Assembly (NCBI RefSeq): GCF_018881655.1
Contig: NZ_JACVPX010000009.1
Span: 67,002 to 131,001 of the forward strand
Direction: 5' to 3'
DNA from: Polynucleobacter sp. Tro8-14-1
GTDB lineage: Bacteria > Pseudomonadota > Gammaproteobacteria > Burkholderiales > Burkholderiaceae
Length of the DNA: 64,000 nucleotides
This document shows, one piece after another, positions 1 to 6,914 of this stretch; within the stretch, counting starts at the first letter, position 1, and every line of letters begins with the position of its first letter. The notes beneath the pieces were generated by a model, which saw nothing but the letters and a program-made list of their open reading frames with translations, had not been told where the DNA came from and did no database searches. A program made the translations under genes and the position numbers.

Positions 1-39
1 TAAGAAGAATTTATTTTGAATTTGAATTACTGAAGGCAA

Positions 40-2301
40 TCATAGGCCTCTATCAAATAGATCATCAATTTCATCAATGGAAATTTTGACCGGCCCCTCA
101 TACTCATGATCGCAATCATCATATGCGTTCATAAGATATTTCTCAAACTCATAGGGTATATCCACTGTTTCAATGATTTGATTGACATCCTCACCCGTGA
201 ATTCAAGACCTATATTACTTAACTCCCTCTCAACAATTTGAGCCAAAGAGTCCTCGGCCTCCTCATCACCACCATCCCGGGCATTAGAGAAGGCTTCATT
301 TAAATCAATAAACTCTGAAAAATTATCTGCAATTTGCTCTATGCTGCTTATTTTTACAAGTTCAAAAATTTTAGAATAATTAGGTTCAGAGTTTGGAATG
401 CTTGCCAAGAGTGACTGGACTGTCTTCATTTGCGTATACGAATAAATCGAATTCGCTGAACTCTCAATAAAACTAAGCGTTGCCATAGGTTCTATGATGC
501 CCCGCTTAAGACCCCACTCAACCACCTCAAATGAATGATCCGTGATTTCTGCGCCATTGTTTAGAATGTATAACAAGGTGCAGCTTATCTCATCGATGAT
601 CTTGCTATCTTCGCGCAAGCAATCTTTATATAAAGCGCATAGCGCTGATATATATTCAGAATCCACATTACCAAATTGGTCTTTTTCGAGATCTTTAATA
701 AGCTTCTCGCAAATATTATGTACATCATCTTGAGATAAATATTTATCAGCCCATAGACTACGGATCGTTATCACGGAACGCAATGTCAGCAAGCTCTGAA
801 AACAAAGTTGAAAGGTGTCAACATCTCCAGAATAACGTTTAAGAATGTAATCCCCAATAGATGGATTAAATAAGTCAATAAGCGACCTTCCATCCGACAA
901 AACTGTCCGATTAAAAAATGACCCCGTTAACAAACGTATGCTGGATTGAAACTCATGCCTACCTTTAAAGTTGCGACACCTGGGTAAAAGCAAAAATCTA
1001 TGATAGGCCTCAGAAAGAATTTTTTCCTCGATTGGCCCGCCGTTTAAGACCATTAGAAGTATTAATAGACGACCATAATCATCTTGCTGCGCATTAAATG
1101 GGTTTTCCCAAACTTGGGATGGATTTGATAGGGACTGAGAAATGAATTGCCAATAATTAGCAGCAGAATTTGATTCCAGCCTTGTGGCATCGGTAATATA
1201 GCTAATTAGACGAGGATTAAAATTTTTGTGCGCAATCACATCTCTGTATCTTTTATTAAGATATAGCTCTTCTACATATGAATCATCTAAATTTGAATAC
1301 CAGATATGGTTATATAAAATATGAGCTTTATCGATATCTTTAAGAGATTTTATGCGTAACTCATATTCATTTTTTTGTGTATTTCCGTGATCAAAGTTAT
1401 CGATCAAGAATTTTCCTTGATTTAATATGGTGCTTCTTGAAGTCAAAACAAATCTTTTATTTTTATTTGATGCAACACGTCTCATAAACATTGTTATTTG
1501 ATTCCCCTCATGACCCCCCAAGGCTTCTAGATAATTTCTACCTAAAAAATCGTCAAAATAAAATACTTGCTTGCTTTCAGAATCAAAGGCGGACTCTGCC
1601 TCGCGAATATCGTTGACTACCCTGAAGTAGGCAAACCCTTTGGCAACATAGTGAAGGCATAAATGGTCCGCGAGGGTAGTTTTTCCTACGCCGGGCTCAC
1701 CCGCAATAATCACCACCCCCAATCGATCTAAGATCTGCAACGCTGCCTCGTGGTTTGTAGTCACAACATAACGCGAGCTAGATGCAATAATTTCCTCAAG
1801 GGAATGTGCACTTCTTCCCAATATTGCATTGTTATAAATTTGCTCTAGGACTGCAGTACTATGCATCCAGAGCTTATAGTGTCGCTTCTCAATTTTAGGT
1901 CTAGCGCGAAGAAGATCATTAAGATCCTCCATGCCCAAGATGTCGCTTTCCGCCTGAATATACGGCGCCAGTAAATCTGAAATTTGTTTTTTATTGTGTC
2001 TCGATAGTGGGTGTGAGATTGCTAACAGATAACGTTTTGGCTTTAGCTTATCAAGCTTGATCTTTTCATCGCTACCAAGCTTTTTGATAAGCTGGGCTAA
2101 AGATGTGCCAAGCTGATGCTTGCATTGCAGAATTACCTCATCCCCATCTGAACTAAAATATCTCCCATCTACTCCGCCATCTTTACCAGGTTTAAATCTC
2201 TCAAAACGTTGGCCATGAGAGTCCCCAATCAAATCAGAGCAAAAAATCTCAAATTCTTTATCGTTAAGCGATCTAAAATCATAGTCGGACATAGGCACCA
2301 T
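40..2301 (-). CDS. Mrr-type nuclease / STAND-family NTPase (probable anti-phage defence protein)
   Basis: The 753-residue protein joins an N-terminal PD-(D/E)XK domain of the Mrr type (about residues 5-150; GKDGGVDGRYF with D45, then the variant Q59-C-K61) to a P-loop NTPase: Walker A GEPGVGKT at 201-208 and Walker B VFYFDD near 246-251. The helical C-terminal 400 residues have no motif I recognise. Known single-protein defence sensors of the STAND (Avs-like) class combine an effector nuclease, an NTPase and a target-sensing C-terminus, and the layout here fits that. It is on the same strand as the phage-type genes to its right, 145 bp after terL. A second in-frame ATG lies three codons inside (2292). 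Domain calls are secure; the defence role is inferred from architecture and from the restriction system nearby. Confidence 0.8.
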   Translation of the reverse strand: MVPMSDYDFRSLNDKEFEIFCSDLIGDSHGQRFERFKPGKDGGVDGRYFSSDGDEVILQCKHQLGTSLAQLIKKLGSDEKIKLDKLKPKRYLLAISHPLSRHNKKQISDLLAPYIQAESDILGMEDLNDLLRARPKIEKRHYKLWMHSTAVLEQIYNNAILGRSAHSLEEIIASSSRYVVTTNHEAALQILDRLGVVIIAGEPGVGKTTLADHLCLHYVAKGFAYFRVVNDIREAESAFDSESKQVFYFDDFLGRNYLEALGGHEGNQITMFMRRVASNKNKRFVLTSRSTILNQGKFLIDNFDHGNTQKNEYELRIKSLKDIDKAHILYNHIWYSNLDDSYVEELYLNKRYRDVIAHKNFNPRLISYITDATRLESNSAANYWQFISQSLSNPSQVWENPFNAQQDDYGRLLILLMVLNGGPIEEKILSEAYHRFLLLPRCRNFKGRHEFQSSIRLLTGSFFNRTVLSDGRSLIDLFNPSIGDYILKRYSGDVDTFQLCFQSLLTLRSVITIRSLWADKYLSQDDVHNICEKLIKDLEKDQFGNVDSEYISALCALYKDCLREDSKIIDEISCTLLYILNNGAEITDHSFEVVEWGLKRGIIEPMATLSFIESSANSIYSYTQMKTVQSLLASIPNSEPNYSKIFELVKISSIEQIADNFSEFIDLNEAFSNARDGGDEEAEDSLAQIVERELSNIGLEFTGEDVNQIIETVDIPYEFEKYLMNAYDDCDHEYEGPVKISIDEIDDLFDRGL

Positions 2302-2446
2302 CTCAAAATTAAGTGCGGGTTACCATAGGGGCCCGTTCGTATTTAAGTGTATTACAGTAGTACAACTGCGCTACACATGGCCTTGTCTGCTATTAGAGAA
2401 TGCCTTCCTAAAAATAAGCCCGGTCACCGCGCGCAATAAATATATA
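2302..2446. other. Intergenic gap between terL and the STAND gene
   Basis: These 145 bp separate the terL stop from the STAND gene start. Portal, capsid or protease genes normally follow terL in a tailed phage; none is present. The gap presumably holds the promoter of the STAND gene, but I see no convincing -35/-10 pair and no clear terminator. Confidence 0.5.
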
Positions 2447-4756
2447 TCAACCCCCTTCAGTCAATGACCGCCGCCTCATTAACCCATACCTAGTGGCATC
2501 CCAAGCATGGTCTTCGGCATCGGTATCCACATCTTCGGGGTTTAGTGAATCTGGCGGCAATTGGGGTATGGTTCTAAGCCAATGCTTGCAAGTGCTAAAT
2601 ACTTTGAGTCTTTCTTCAGCCAGAAGCCGGATGATTTCTTGGGCTCCGTTTACTCTGCTTCTGGGGGCGTTGTAGGCCTCGGTCCATTTAACGCCTTTGT
2701 CCCTGAAGATTTGTCCGATAGATCGCTCTGCTCCAATCTTAGAAAATATGGATGGGTCAGCCAGGTTCATGCGGTATTCATAACCAAGGCGTTGGTCGTG
2801 GATCTCAATCTTCTTAATTTTCTCCGCTACTACCGTTGCGTCTTCTCTCGTACCGGTATTTTCTTTATCTCCATATCCATAGAGTTCTCTCCATAGATAA
2901 TAGACTCCATCATTGGATAAGGCAAACCAATAGACGGCATAAGGTCTGGCATAACCCCAATCCATAGAGCGCCAGACCTTCCATGTCGGTGGAATTGCGA
3001 AGGGTTCTACAACGTGTTTAGAGGGCTGCCATACGCCTTCCAAGAAACTACCTACGTGGATATCCCAATCTCCTTCTAACCACGCTCTACGTCTGCTTGG
3101 ATCACTTAGCGACTCCAAGCTCACGAGGTAGTTGGGATCATTTCTGAGTAGGTGCGTGTTCTCGTAAATCGTTGAATGAATTCTGACTCTTGGGAGTGCG
3201 CCATCTGGTCTGATGATTTGACCTGCTGGAATACTTCCAATCTGAAATCTTTCTTTTACCGATGCATGTCCTACTCCAAATGGATTGCAAGTAGCCCTCA
3301 CCATCCTAGGGATTCCGGGTTGCGAAGATCGACAAGTACTGAGCATCGCCTCGTAAAATGAAAGGTTGCGCCAGTTAGTGAGTTCTTCAAATCCCAGCCA
3401 GCAATTTTTATTAATTAGGCCAGTTTCTGTAATGTAGTGATTACTTTCTTCAACTGTTATATCCATTATTAAAGAGGAGCCACATGATTCATACACCACC
3501 CAACCATCTTTTAGTCGACGATTCGTTTTTTGAATTTTCCCACTGTAAGGATGAGGGTAAGCCGTTACGTCATCGTAACGGCTACCTGTATGAGCGCTGT
3601 CCGAAACATCCGCAAGCAGACTTACATGGACGCGTTCTTCAGCACCGCCGTGAAATGGAGCGCCACCTGGGTCGATTTTTAAAAGGGCATGAAGTTGTTC
3701 ATCACTTAAATGGAAAGAAGGATGACAACCGAATTGAAAATCTTGAGCTGCTTGGATCTTCTCGGGAGCATATGCAAGCGCACTCGAAGCGCAGAGATCT
3801 AGCCGTGATTGAAAGGGTTCGAAAAGCTGCGCAAAATCCCAAAGCCCCGATTCATTCGCTTGGCATAAGCCCAGTTCTTGCTCGCGCCATCTGCCGTGAT
3901 AATGCGATCGAGTGGATTCCGGCGGATGAGACAAGACTTGATCCAACGGATGTGCAGCAAGCATTAAATGGTCGAAAAACGGCCGACGCTGCCAAAATTC
4001 TGGGAGTGTCTGTAGGAACTCTATATCGTAATTTTCCCGAGCTTTTAAGTAAGCGCAAGCCCCCTGGTTTTTTGGATAGCTATATAGAGGAGATTTGCAT
4101 CCTTGCCATGACCTTGAGCACTGATCAAATTGCGAAAAACTTCGGGACAACTCGGACGACCATGAATAAGGCTTTTGAACGTTGGTCAGCAACTGGTGAT
4201 CTACCGATTGAACTTGTGAGCCGATTAAACGCTGATGGTCGTCGTAAACGTAAGCTCTAACGCATTCTTTGACCTGCGGTTCAAACGTACGAGTAATGCG
4301 CCGCTCGCCATCTAAGGTGACAACCTTATCTCCAATGCGAAGCCTATCCATTGGAACGAATCCATTCGGCGTTAAGACTGGCGTCTCAAGGGCAACGCAA
4401 TACTCATGGCCGTGGTAATTCCAGTAGTCGTCTTCGTTAGCTCCATAACGAAAGTACAGCATTTCCCCTGTGGGCCACTTCCAGACGTAATCTGATTCAT
4501 TGAACTTGGCTCCAGGGAAGATTTGATAGAACCAACGCTTGCTCTTAGCTACTACGTCAGCTAGCTGCGGATAAGTTAGACGAAAGAGTGTTCCGCGCCA
4601 GTGATCCCCAAAGCCTCTTCCTACATGTTGGGCATAGCTCATGAGTAGGGTATCGGTCTTACCCCCTCCTCTGGTGCCTTCGAGCAATACCTCATACACG
4701 GGACATGTCAGAAACAAAGTCTGGCTGCCGGGCAATGGCGCCCAAATAGTTTTCAT
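2447..4756 (-). CDS. Phage terminase large subunit interrupted by an intein
   Basis: Terminase large subunit: an ATPase plus RNase H-fold nuclease that cuts and packages phage DNA into proheads. The ATPase half has a variant Walker A (GTRGGGKT, residues 27-34) and Walker B in LGFEE just after the intein (about 454-458). The nuclease half has the first acidic site in MDWGYA, a second in NLADPS and the C-terminal DHAWDATRYGL signature. The reading frame is 769 codons, but residues 120-451 are an intein; splicing gives 437 residues, a usual TerL size, with extein junction GHEY/CWLGF. The TerS-like gene is 17 bp upstream. No strong Shine-Dalgarno precedes the ATG. No portal gene follows, so the packaging module is an orphan. 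Family assignment is firm; whether it still works is unknown. Confidence 0.93.
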   Translation of the reverse strand: MKTIWAPLPGSQTLFLTCPVYEVLLEGTRGGGKTDTLLMSYAQHVGRGFGDHWRGTLFRLTYPQLADVVAKSKRWFYQIFPGAKFNESDYVWKWPTGEMLYFRYGANEDDYWNYHGHEYCVALETPVLTPNGFVPMDRLRIGDKVVTLDGERRITRTFEPQVKECVRAYVYDDHQRLIGSQVQSVDHQLLTNVQKPYSWSSELSRSFSQFDQCSRSWQGCKSPLYSYPKNQGACAYLKARENYDIEFLQTLPEFWQRRPFFDHLMLAAHPLDQVLSHPPESTRSHYHGRWREQELGLCQANESGLWDFAQLFEPFQSRLDLCASSALAYAPEKIQAAQDFQFGCHPSFHLSDEQLHALLKIDPGGAPFHGGAEERVHVSLLADVSDSAHTGSRYDDVTAYPHPYSGKIQKTNRRLKDGWVVYESCGSSLIMDITVEESNHYITETGLINKNCWLGFEELTNWRNLSFYEAMLSTCRSSQPGIPRMVRATCNPFGVGHASVKERFQIGSIPAGQIIRPDGALPRVRIHSTIYENTHLLRNDPNYLVSLESLSDPSRRRAWLEGDWDIHVGSFLEGVWQPSKHVVEPFAIPPTWKVWRSMDWGYARPYAVYWFALSNDGVYYLWRELYGYGDKENTGTREDATVVAEKIKKIEIHDQRLGYEYRMNLADPSIFSKIGAERSIGQIFRDKGVKWTEAYNAPRSRVNGAQEIIRLLAEERLKVFSTCKHWLRTIPQLPPDSLNPEDVDTDAEDHAWDATRYGLMRRRSLTEGG
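3473..3479 (+). promoter_or_regulatory. Ribosome binding site of the antisense HNH gene
   Basis: AGAGGAG ends 4 nt before the ATG at 3484, with the GAGG core 6 nt away. It shows that the HNH gene is translated separately and not as part of the intein precursor. The same bases encode part of the C-terminal splicing segment on the other strand. Confidence 0.8.
3484..4260 (+). CDS. HNH homing endonuclease encoded antisense inside the intein
   Basis: 258-residue HNH nuclease. The HNH core is at about residues 65-100: GHEVVHHLNGKKDDNRIENL with the His pair at 73-74, Asn in DDN and ENL, and trailing His residues in EHMQAH. Behind it are two helix-turn-helix-like segments (about 165-190, LNGRKTADAAKILGVSVGTL; and about 208-235, STDQIAKNFGTTRTTMNKAF), as expected for DNA target recognition by homing endonucleases. 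The gene lies wholly within the intein but on the other strand, so its transcript is antisense to terL. It has a good ribosome site (AGAGGAG). Its last 24 or so codons are antisense to the block-B region of the splicing domain. The opposite frame has no stop over the full length, as required if the intein must be translated. The coding call is strong; homing activity is inferred from context. Confidence 0.92.
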   Translation: MIHTPPNHLLVDDSFFEFSHCKDEGKPLRHRNGYLYERCPKHPQADLHGRVLQHRREMERHLGRFLKGHEVVHHLNGKKDDNRIENLELLGSSREHMQAHSKRRDLAVIERVRKAAQNPKAPIHSLGISPVLARAICRDNAIEWIPADETRLDPTDVQQALNGRKTADAAKILGVSVGTLYRNFPELLSKRKPPGFLDSYIEEICILAMTLSTDQIAKNFGTTRTTMNKAFERWSATGDLPIELVSRLNADGRRKRKL

Positions 4757-4773
4757 TGGTTTTGTTTAATTCA

Positions 4774-5226
4774 CTAGTGTTTTGCTTGGGCGACTTGCTC
4801 CCACTCATCTATGCTCATAGCGCTGGGCACCACCAAGACTCCACTCTGTAGAGGTGCGCCATCTTTACCGGTGTGCTCAATTGCTGAGAGACGTGGATGA
4901 ACATAGGGCGCAGCATGCCTGGCGATAGTAGCAGCCATGTTCAGGAGTTTGATTCGACTCTCGGTGATCATGATGTCATGATCATGACCTACACCTTCAT
5001 GAGCATGATCATCATGCTTAGTGCAGTTTTCTGCCTCCTTGTAAAGCGCCATCATGGTTCTCATCATGACCTCTAAAGGTGTAATGCCCTGCGCGGCGGC
5101 TACCTCTGCAATTTCACGAGTCCTCTTGGTGAGGCTTCCCTCTTTACGCCCTGCTCCTGGCCTAGCTCCTCCTTTATTTGCCGGCTTTGCTTTTGGCTTT
5201 GATTTCTTTTGATTGTTTTCAATCAT
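4774..5226 (-). CDS. Probable phage terminase small subunit
   Basis: A 150-residue basic protein with the N-terminal GGARPGAGRKEGS signature common in phage small-terminase and related DNA-binding proteins, followed by a helical segment (residues 35-65), a His/Asp-rich stretch (KHDDHAHEGVGHDHD, about 75-90) and a second helical part. It lies directly upstream of terL and overlaps the preceding small gene by 4 nt (ATGA), so it is in one transcription unit with it. TerS recognises the packaging site and recruits TerL; the position and signature support that role, but the protein is not a textbook HTH TerS. The His-rich stretch could bind metal. Two palindromes lie inside the gene. Confidence 0.65.
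   Translation of the reverse strand: MIENNQKKSKPKAKPANKGGARPGAGRKEGSLTKRTREIAEVAAAQGITPLEVMMRTMMALYKEAENCTKHDDHAHEGVGHDHDIMITESRIKLLNMAATIARHAAPYVHPRLSAIEHTGKDGAPLQSGVLVVPSAMSIDEWEQVAQAKH
4975..5017. repeat. Two palindromes inside the TerS-like gene
   Basis: GTCATGATCATGAC at 4975-4988 is a perfect 14-bp palindrome. GCATGAT-C-ATCATGC at 5003-5017 is a 7-bp inverted repeat around one central base. Their centres are about 28 bp apart. They encode the His/Asp-rich stretch, so codon bias for His and Asp could produce them. Packaging (pac/cos) sites often lie in terS, so they are a candidate site. Confidence 0.5.
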
Positions 5227-5465
5227 GATGATGCTTCTGGTCTTCTGATCATCTTCAAAAGATGAGGTTGCAATGCCACTGAATCACCAAAGGGCTCATC
5301 AAACTCGATGATGATTCTCTGGAACAGATCATGACGACTTTGAGCCCCGCGATGCTTTACAACTGTGCCTACGCGGCCACTTGGGGTTTTAACGATTGAT
5401 CCAATTGGGAAATCTTCCATATCGGGTCGATCAATGATTCCGGCTATACATGGGTTAGCTTGCAT
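5223..5465 (-). CDS. Small SH3/KOW-like phage protein
   Basis: About 80 residues starting MQANPCIAG. The central part (DFPIGSIVKTPSGRVGTVVK and a following basic-aromatic strand region) resembles small SH3-like beta-barrels found in phage replication modules. The start at 5465 was chosen because GGAG lies about 8 nt upstream and because the ATG overlaps the stop of the preceding gene by 11 nt. A longer open frame extends to 5600, but only within that gene. Its own stop overlaps the TerS-like start by 4 nt. I do not recognise a specific family. Confidence 0.6.
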   Translation of the reverse strand: MQANPCIAGIIDRPDMEDFPIGSIVKTPSGRVGTVVKHRGAQSRHDLFQRIIIEFDEPFGDSVALQPHLLKMIRRPEASS

Positions 5466-6357
5466 GGGAAAACTCCGTTGTAGCTGGGATCTCTTTTCTT
5501 TTTCGCAGTTCAGCAAAGATTCTGGTTTTGAAAGAGTCATAACTCTCCGAGCCTTGAGCTCGCATTCCAAGCTCTCGTCCTTTAAGGTCGATTCCCTCAT
5601 TCGATTTCCACCAGGTATCTTCAGAGGAATCTAGGGCATGTGCTTTCCTGCGCATTCCTTTCAGAATGGCTAGAACAAATCCAGCATTGATCGGGGTAGA
5701 GCTTGATGCCCTCCTTCGCATTTCCTTTGCCTGGGCAATAGCCACCTCAACATCTTCAACGGTTAGGCCTTGTTGAATCAACTGGGCAATACGCTCATCG
5801 TCTTCTCCAATATTTAAACCCTCCTTTTCAAAAAGAGTTTGAATTTGTTTTTTCCTTTCACCATCGCCTTGTAAAACTTTTTCGATTTCACCCCCATTGT
5901 TTTGTTTGTCTGGTGTATGGAGATTGGTGACTGGTGTTTGGTGTTTGGTGTCTGGTGAGCGTTGCGTTCGCAATGCGGTCGCAATGCGAACGCATGAATT
6001 GTGAAGTTCATTTTCTTGGCGCAAATCATCTGACTGAAACGCTTGCCAACGACCCTCAGCACTACGTCTAGCCTTGATTTGCTTATCTTTAAAGCGGGCT
6101 ATTTCATGATCACAGCGCTCTTGTCTCCAGCCATCGTCTGTGAGAGTAAAAAATTCATTCAGGACCGAAATAACTGAATTTTTTTCTTCTTTTGATCGTG
6201 CATTGATCAATCGTTGCACTAGCTTCACATCGATCGGCAATGGTTTTTCTGTGGCGTAATACTTTCTAATTAAACGGCTATAAGTAGCGTCTTCGATAAA
6301 GGTTAGATGTGCAGTAGCTTCTGCGTAATCTCCTATGTGATGCTCGTAATAATTCAT
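5455..6357 (-). CDS. DUF1376 (YdaU-like) phage replication-type protein
   Basis: A 300-residue protein whose first 100 residues (MNYYEHHIGDYAEATAHL, then a short basic-aromatic region ending in WRQERCDHEIARF) match the DUF1376/YdaU family found in the replication region of lambdoid and related prophages. The middle (110-180) is a Gln/Thr/Asn-rich linker, and the C-terminal 110 residues are charged and helical. Upstream is the divergent AlpA-type module; downstream are the SH3-like, TerS and TerL genes on the same strand. The linker DNA contains seven tandem 7-bp repeats and a 10-bp inverted repeat. The family call is good; the biochemical role of DUF1376 is not established. Confidence 0.8.
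   Translation of the reverse strand: MNYYEHHIGDYAEATAHLTFIEDATYSRLIRKYYATEKPLPIDVKLVQRLINARSKEEKNSVISVLNEFFTLTDDGWRQERCDHEIARFKDKQIKARRSAEGRWQAFQSDDLRQENELHNSCVRIATALRTQRSPDTKHQTPVTNLHTPDKQNNGGEIEKVLQGDGERKKQIQTLFEKEGLNIGEDDERIAQLIQQGLTVEDVEVAIAQAKEMRRRASSSTPINAGFVLAILKGMRRKAHALDSSEDTWWKSNEGIDLKGRELGMRAQGSESYDSFKTRIFAELRKRKEIPATTEFSHAS
5911..5959. repeat. Seven tandem 7-bp TGGTGNN repeats
   Basis: Heptamers TGGTGTA, TGGAGAT, TGGTGAC, TGGTGTT, TGGTGTT, TGGTGTC and TGGTGAG follow one another without spacing (exact TGGTG at 5911, 5925, 5932, 5939, 5946 and 5953). The period is not a multiple of three although it lies in a coding sequence, so selection on the protein alone would not produce it. 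It may be an iteron array or a simple-sequence expansion. Confidence 0.85.
5963..5994. repeat. 10-bp perfect inverted repeat next to the heptamer array
   Basis: TGCGTTCGCA at 5963-5972 and TGCGAACGCA at 5985-5994 are exact reverse complements with a 12-nt spacer that itself contains a further GCAATGCG direct repeat. It lies 3 bp beyond the heptamer array, on the side towards the start of the DUF1376 gene. Confidence 0.75.
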
Positions 6358-6785
6358 TTAATACTGTCTCCGTGTTGTTCTTTTCTTGCAAGAAATTATT
6401 AATGCAAGAGATGAATCTAACAATCGGAAAGCGTATCGTCAAACGCGTTTTTTCTGAATTTATTTTTAATTTATTTATTTAACAAATATCTGTAATCCTG
6501 TTTTGAAAAAGTCGTGGGAATTTATTTCTTGAGTCGAAGTCTTAATTGATCTACGCGTGTCCACTGCTCTCTTAGCTCTATCAGAATTTACTGACTGGGC
6601 TGTAGTGCTTTATTTAATTGGCTTTTGTTACTTCTATGAATAAATATTTTTTTGTAGTCAAAAATTAATTTGTGTTTATAAAGTGGGTATTGACTTTTGA
6701 TTGACCACCTAAATTTCATTGACTACATTGCAACTCAGTAGCACGCAGATTCACTTACAACAACACACAACAGGAGATGAATTTA
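6358..6785. promoter_or_regulatory. Divergent control region of the phage-like module
   Basis: This 428-bp AT-rich stretch lies between the leftward DUF1376-terL genes and the rightward 42-aa/AlpA genes. It holds a candidate rightward promoter, TTGACC at 6701-6706 and TACATT at 6724-6729 with 17-bp spacing, about 55 bp before the first ORF. ATTGAC occurs three times within 35 bp (about 6690-6723). No other gene is visible. Confidence 0.5.
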
Positions 6786-6914
6786 ATGGTGGCAATTCGG
6801 TTATATAGCTTGTATCGCTCTTATGGATACACAAAAATGAGTTCTGCAAAAATGGCTTTGCAGGTGTATCGAAAAAATATGAAACGCGCCCGGCATGGGG
6901 GTAGCTATGAATAA
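6786..6914 (+). CDS. 42-residue basic phage-type small protein
   Basis: A short ORF beginning MVAIRLYSLYRSYGYTKMSS, followed by a helical basic half ending HGGSYE. AGGAGA lies 8 nt before the ATG, a good ribosome site, and the stop overlaps the AlpA-like start by 8 nt (ATGAATAA), which suggests translational coupling. Small aromatic-basic proteins of this kind occur next to regulators in phages and islands, but I cannot name a family. Evidence is the ribosome site plus the overlap. Confidence 0.55.
   Translation: MVAIRLYSLYRSYGYTKMSSAKMALQVYRKNMKRARHGGSYE

Larger units (their letters stand above)
3404..4399 (-). other. Intein (Hint splicing domain) within TerL
   Basis: In-frame protein intron of 332 residues. 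It begins at Cys120 of the precursor with block A (CVALETPVLTPNGFVPMDRL, then GDKVVTLDG), has a block-B-like SVDHQLL at 184-190, and ends with a block-F/G-like segment (DITVEESNHYITETGLINKN) whose Asn451 is followed by Cys452 as +1 nucleophile. The residue before the terminal Asn is Lys, where most inteins have His. The insertion point is directly before Walker B, a typical conserved site for inteins. The middle (about 195-425) has no LAGLIDADG or HNH motif in this frame and looks like low-constraint sequence; the endonuclease is on the opposite strand. Splicing competence is inferred, not shown. Confidence 0.92.

Noticed and set aside
3852..4058. A 68-codon minus-strand frame within the intein region
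   Set aside because: It is a shadow of the HNH gene in another frame, with no ribosome site or conserved motif.
5223..5600. A longer version (125 codons) of the SH3-like gene
   Set aside because: The first 45 codons lie inside the DUF1376 gene and the ribosome site is at the internal ATG 5465.
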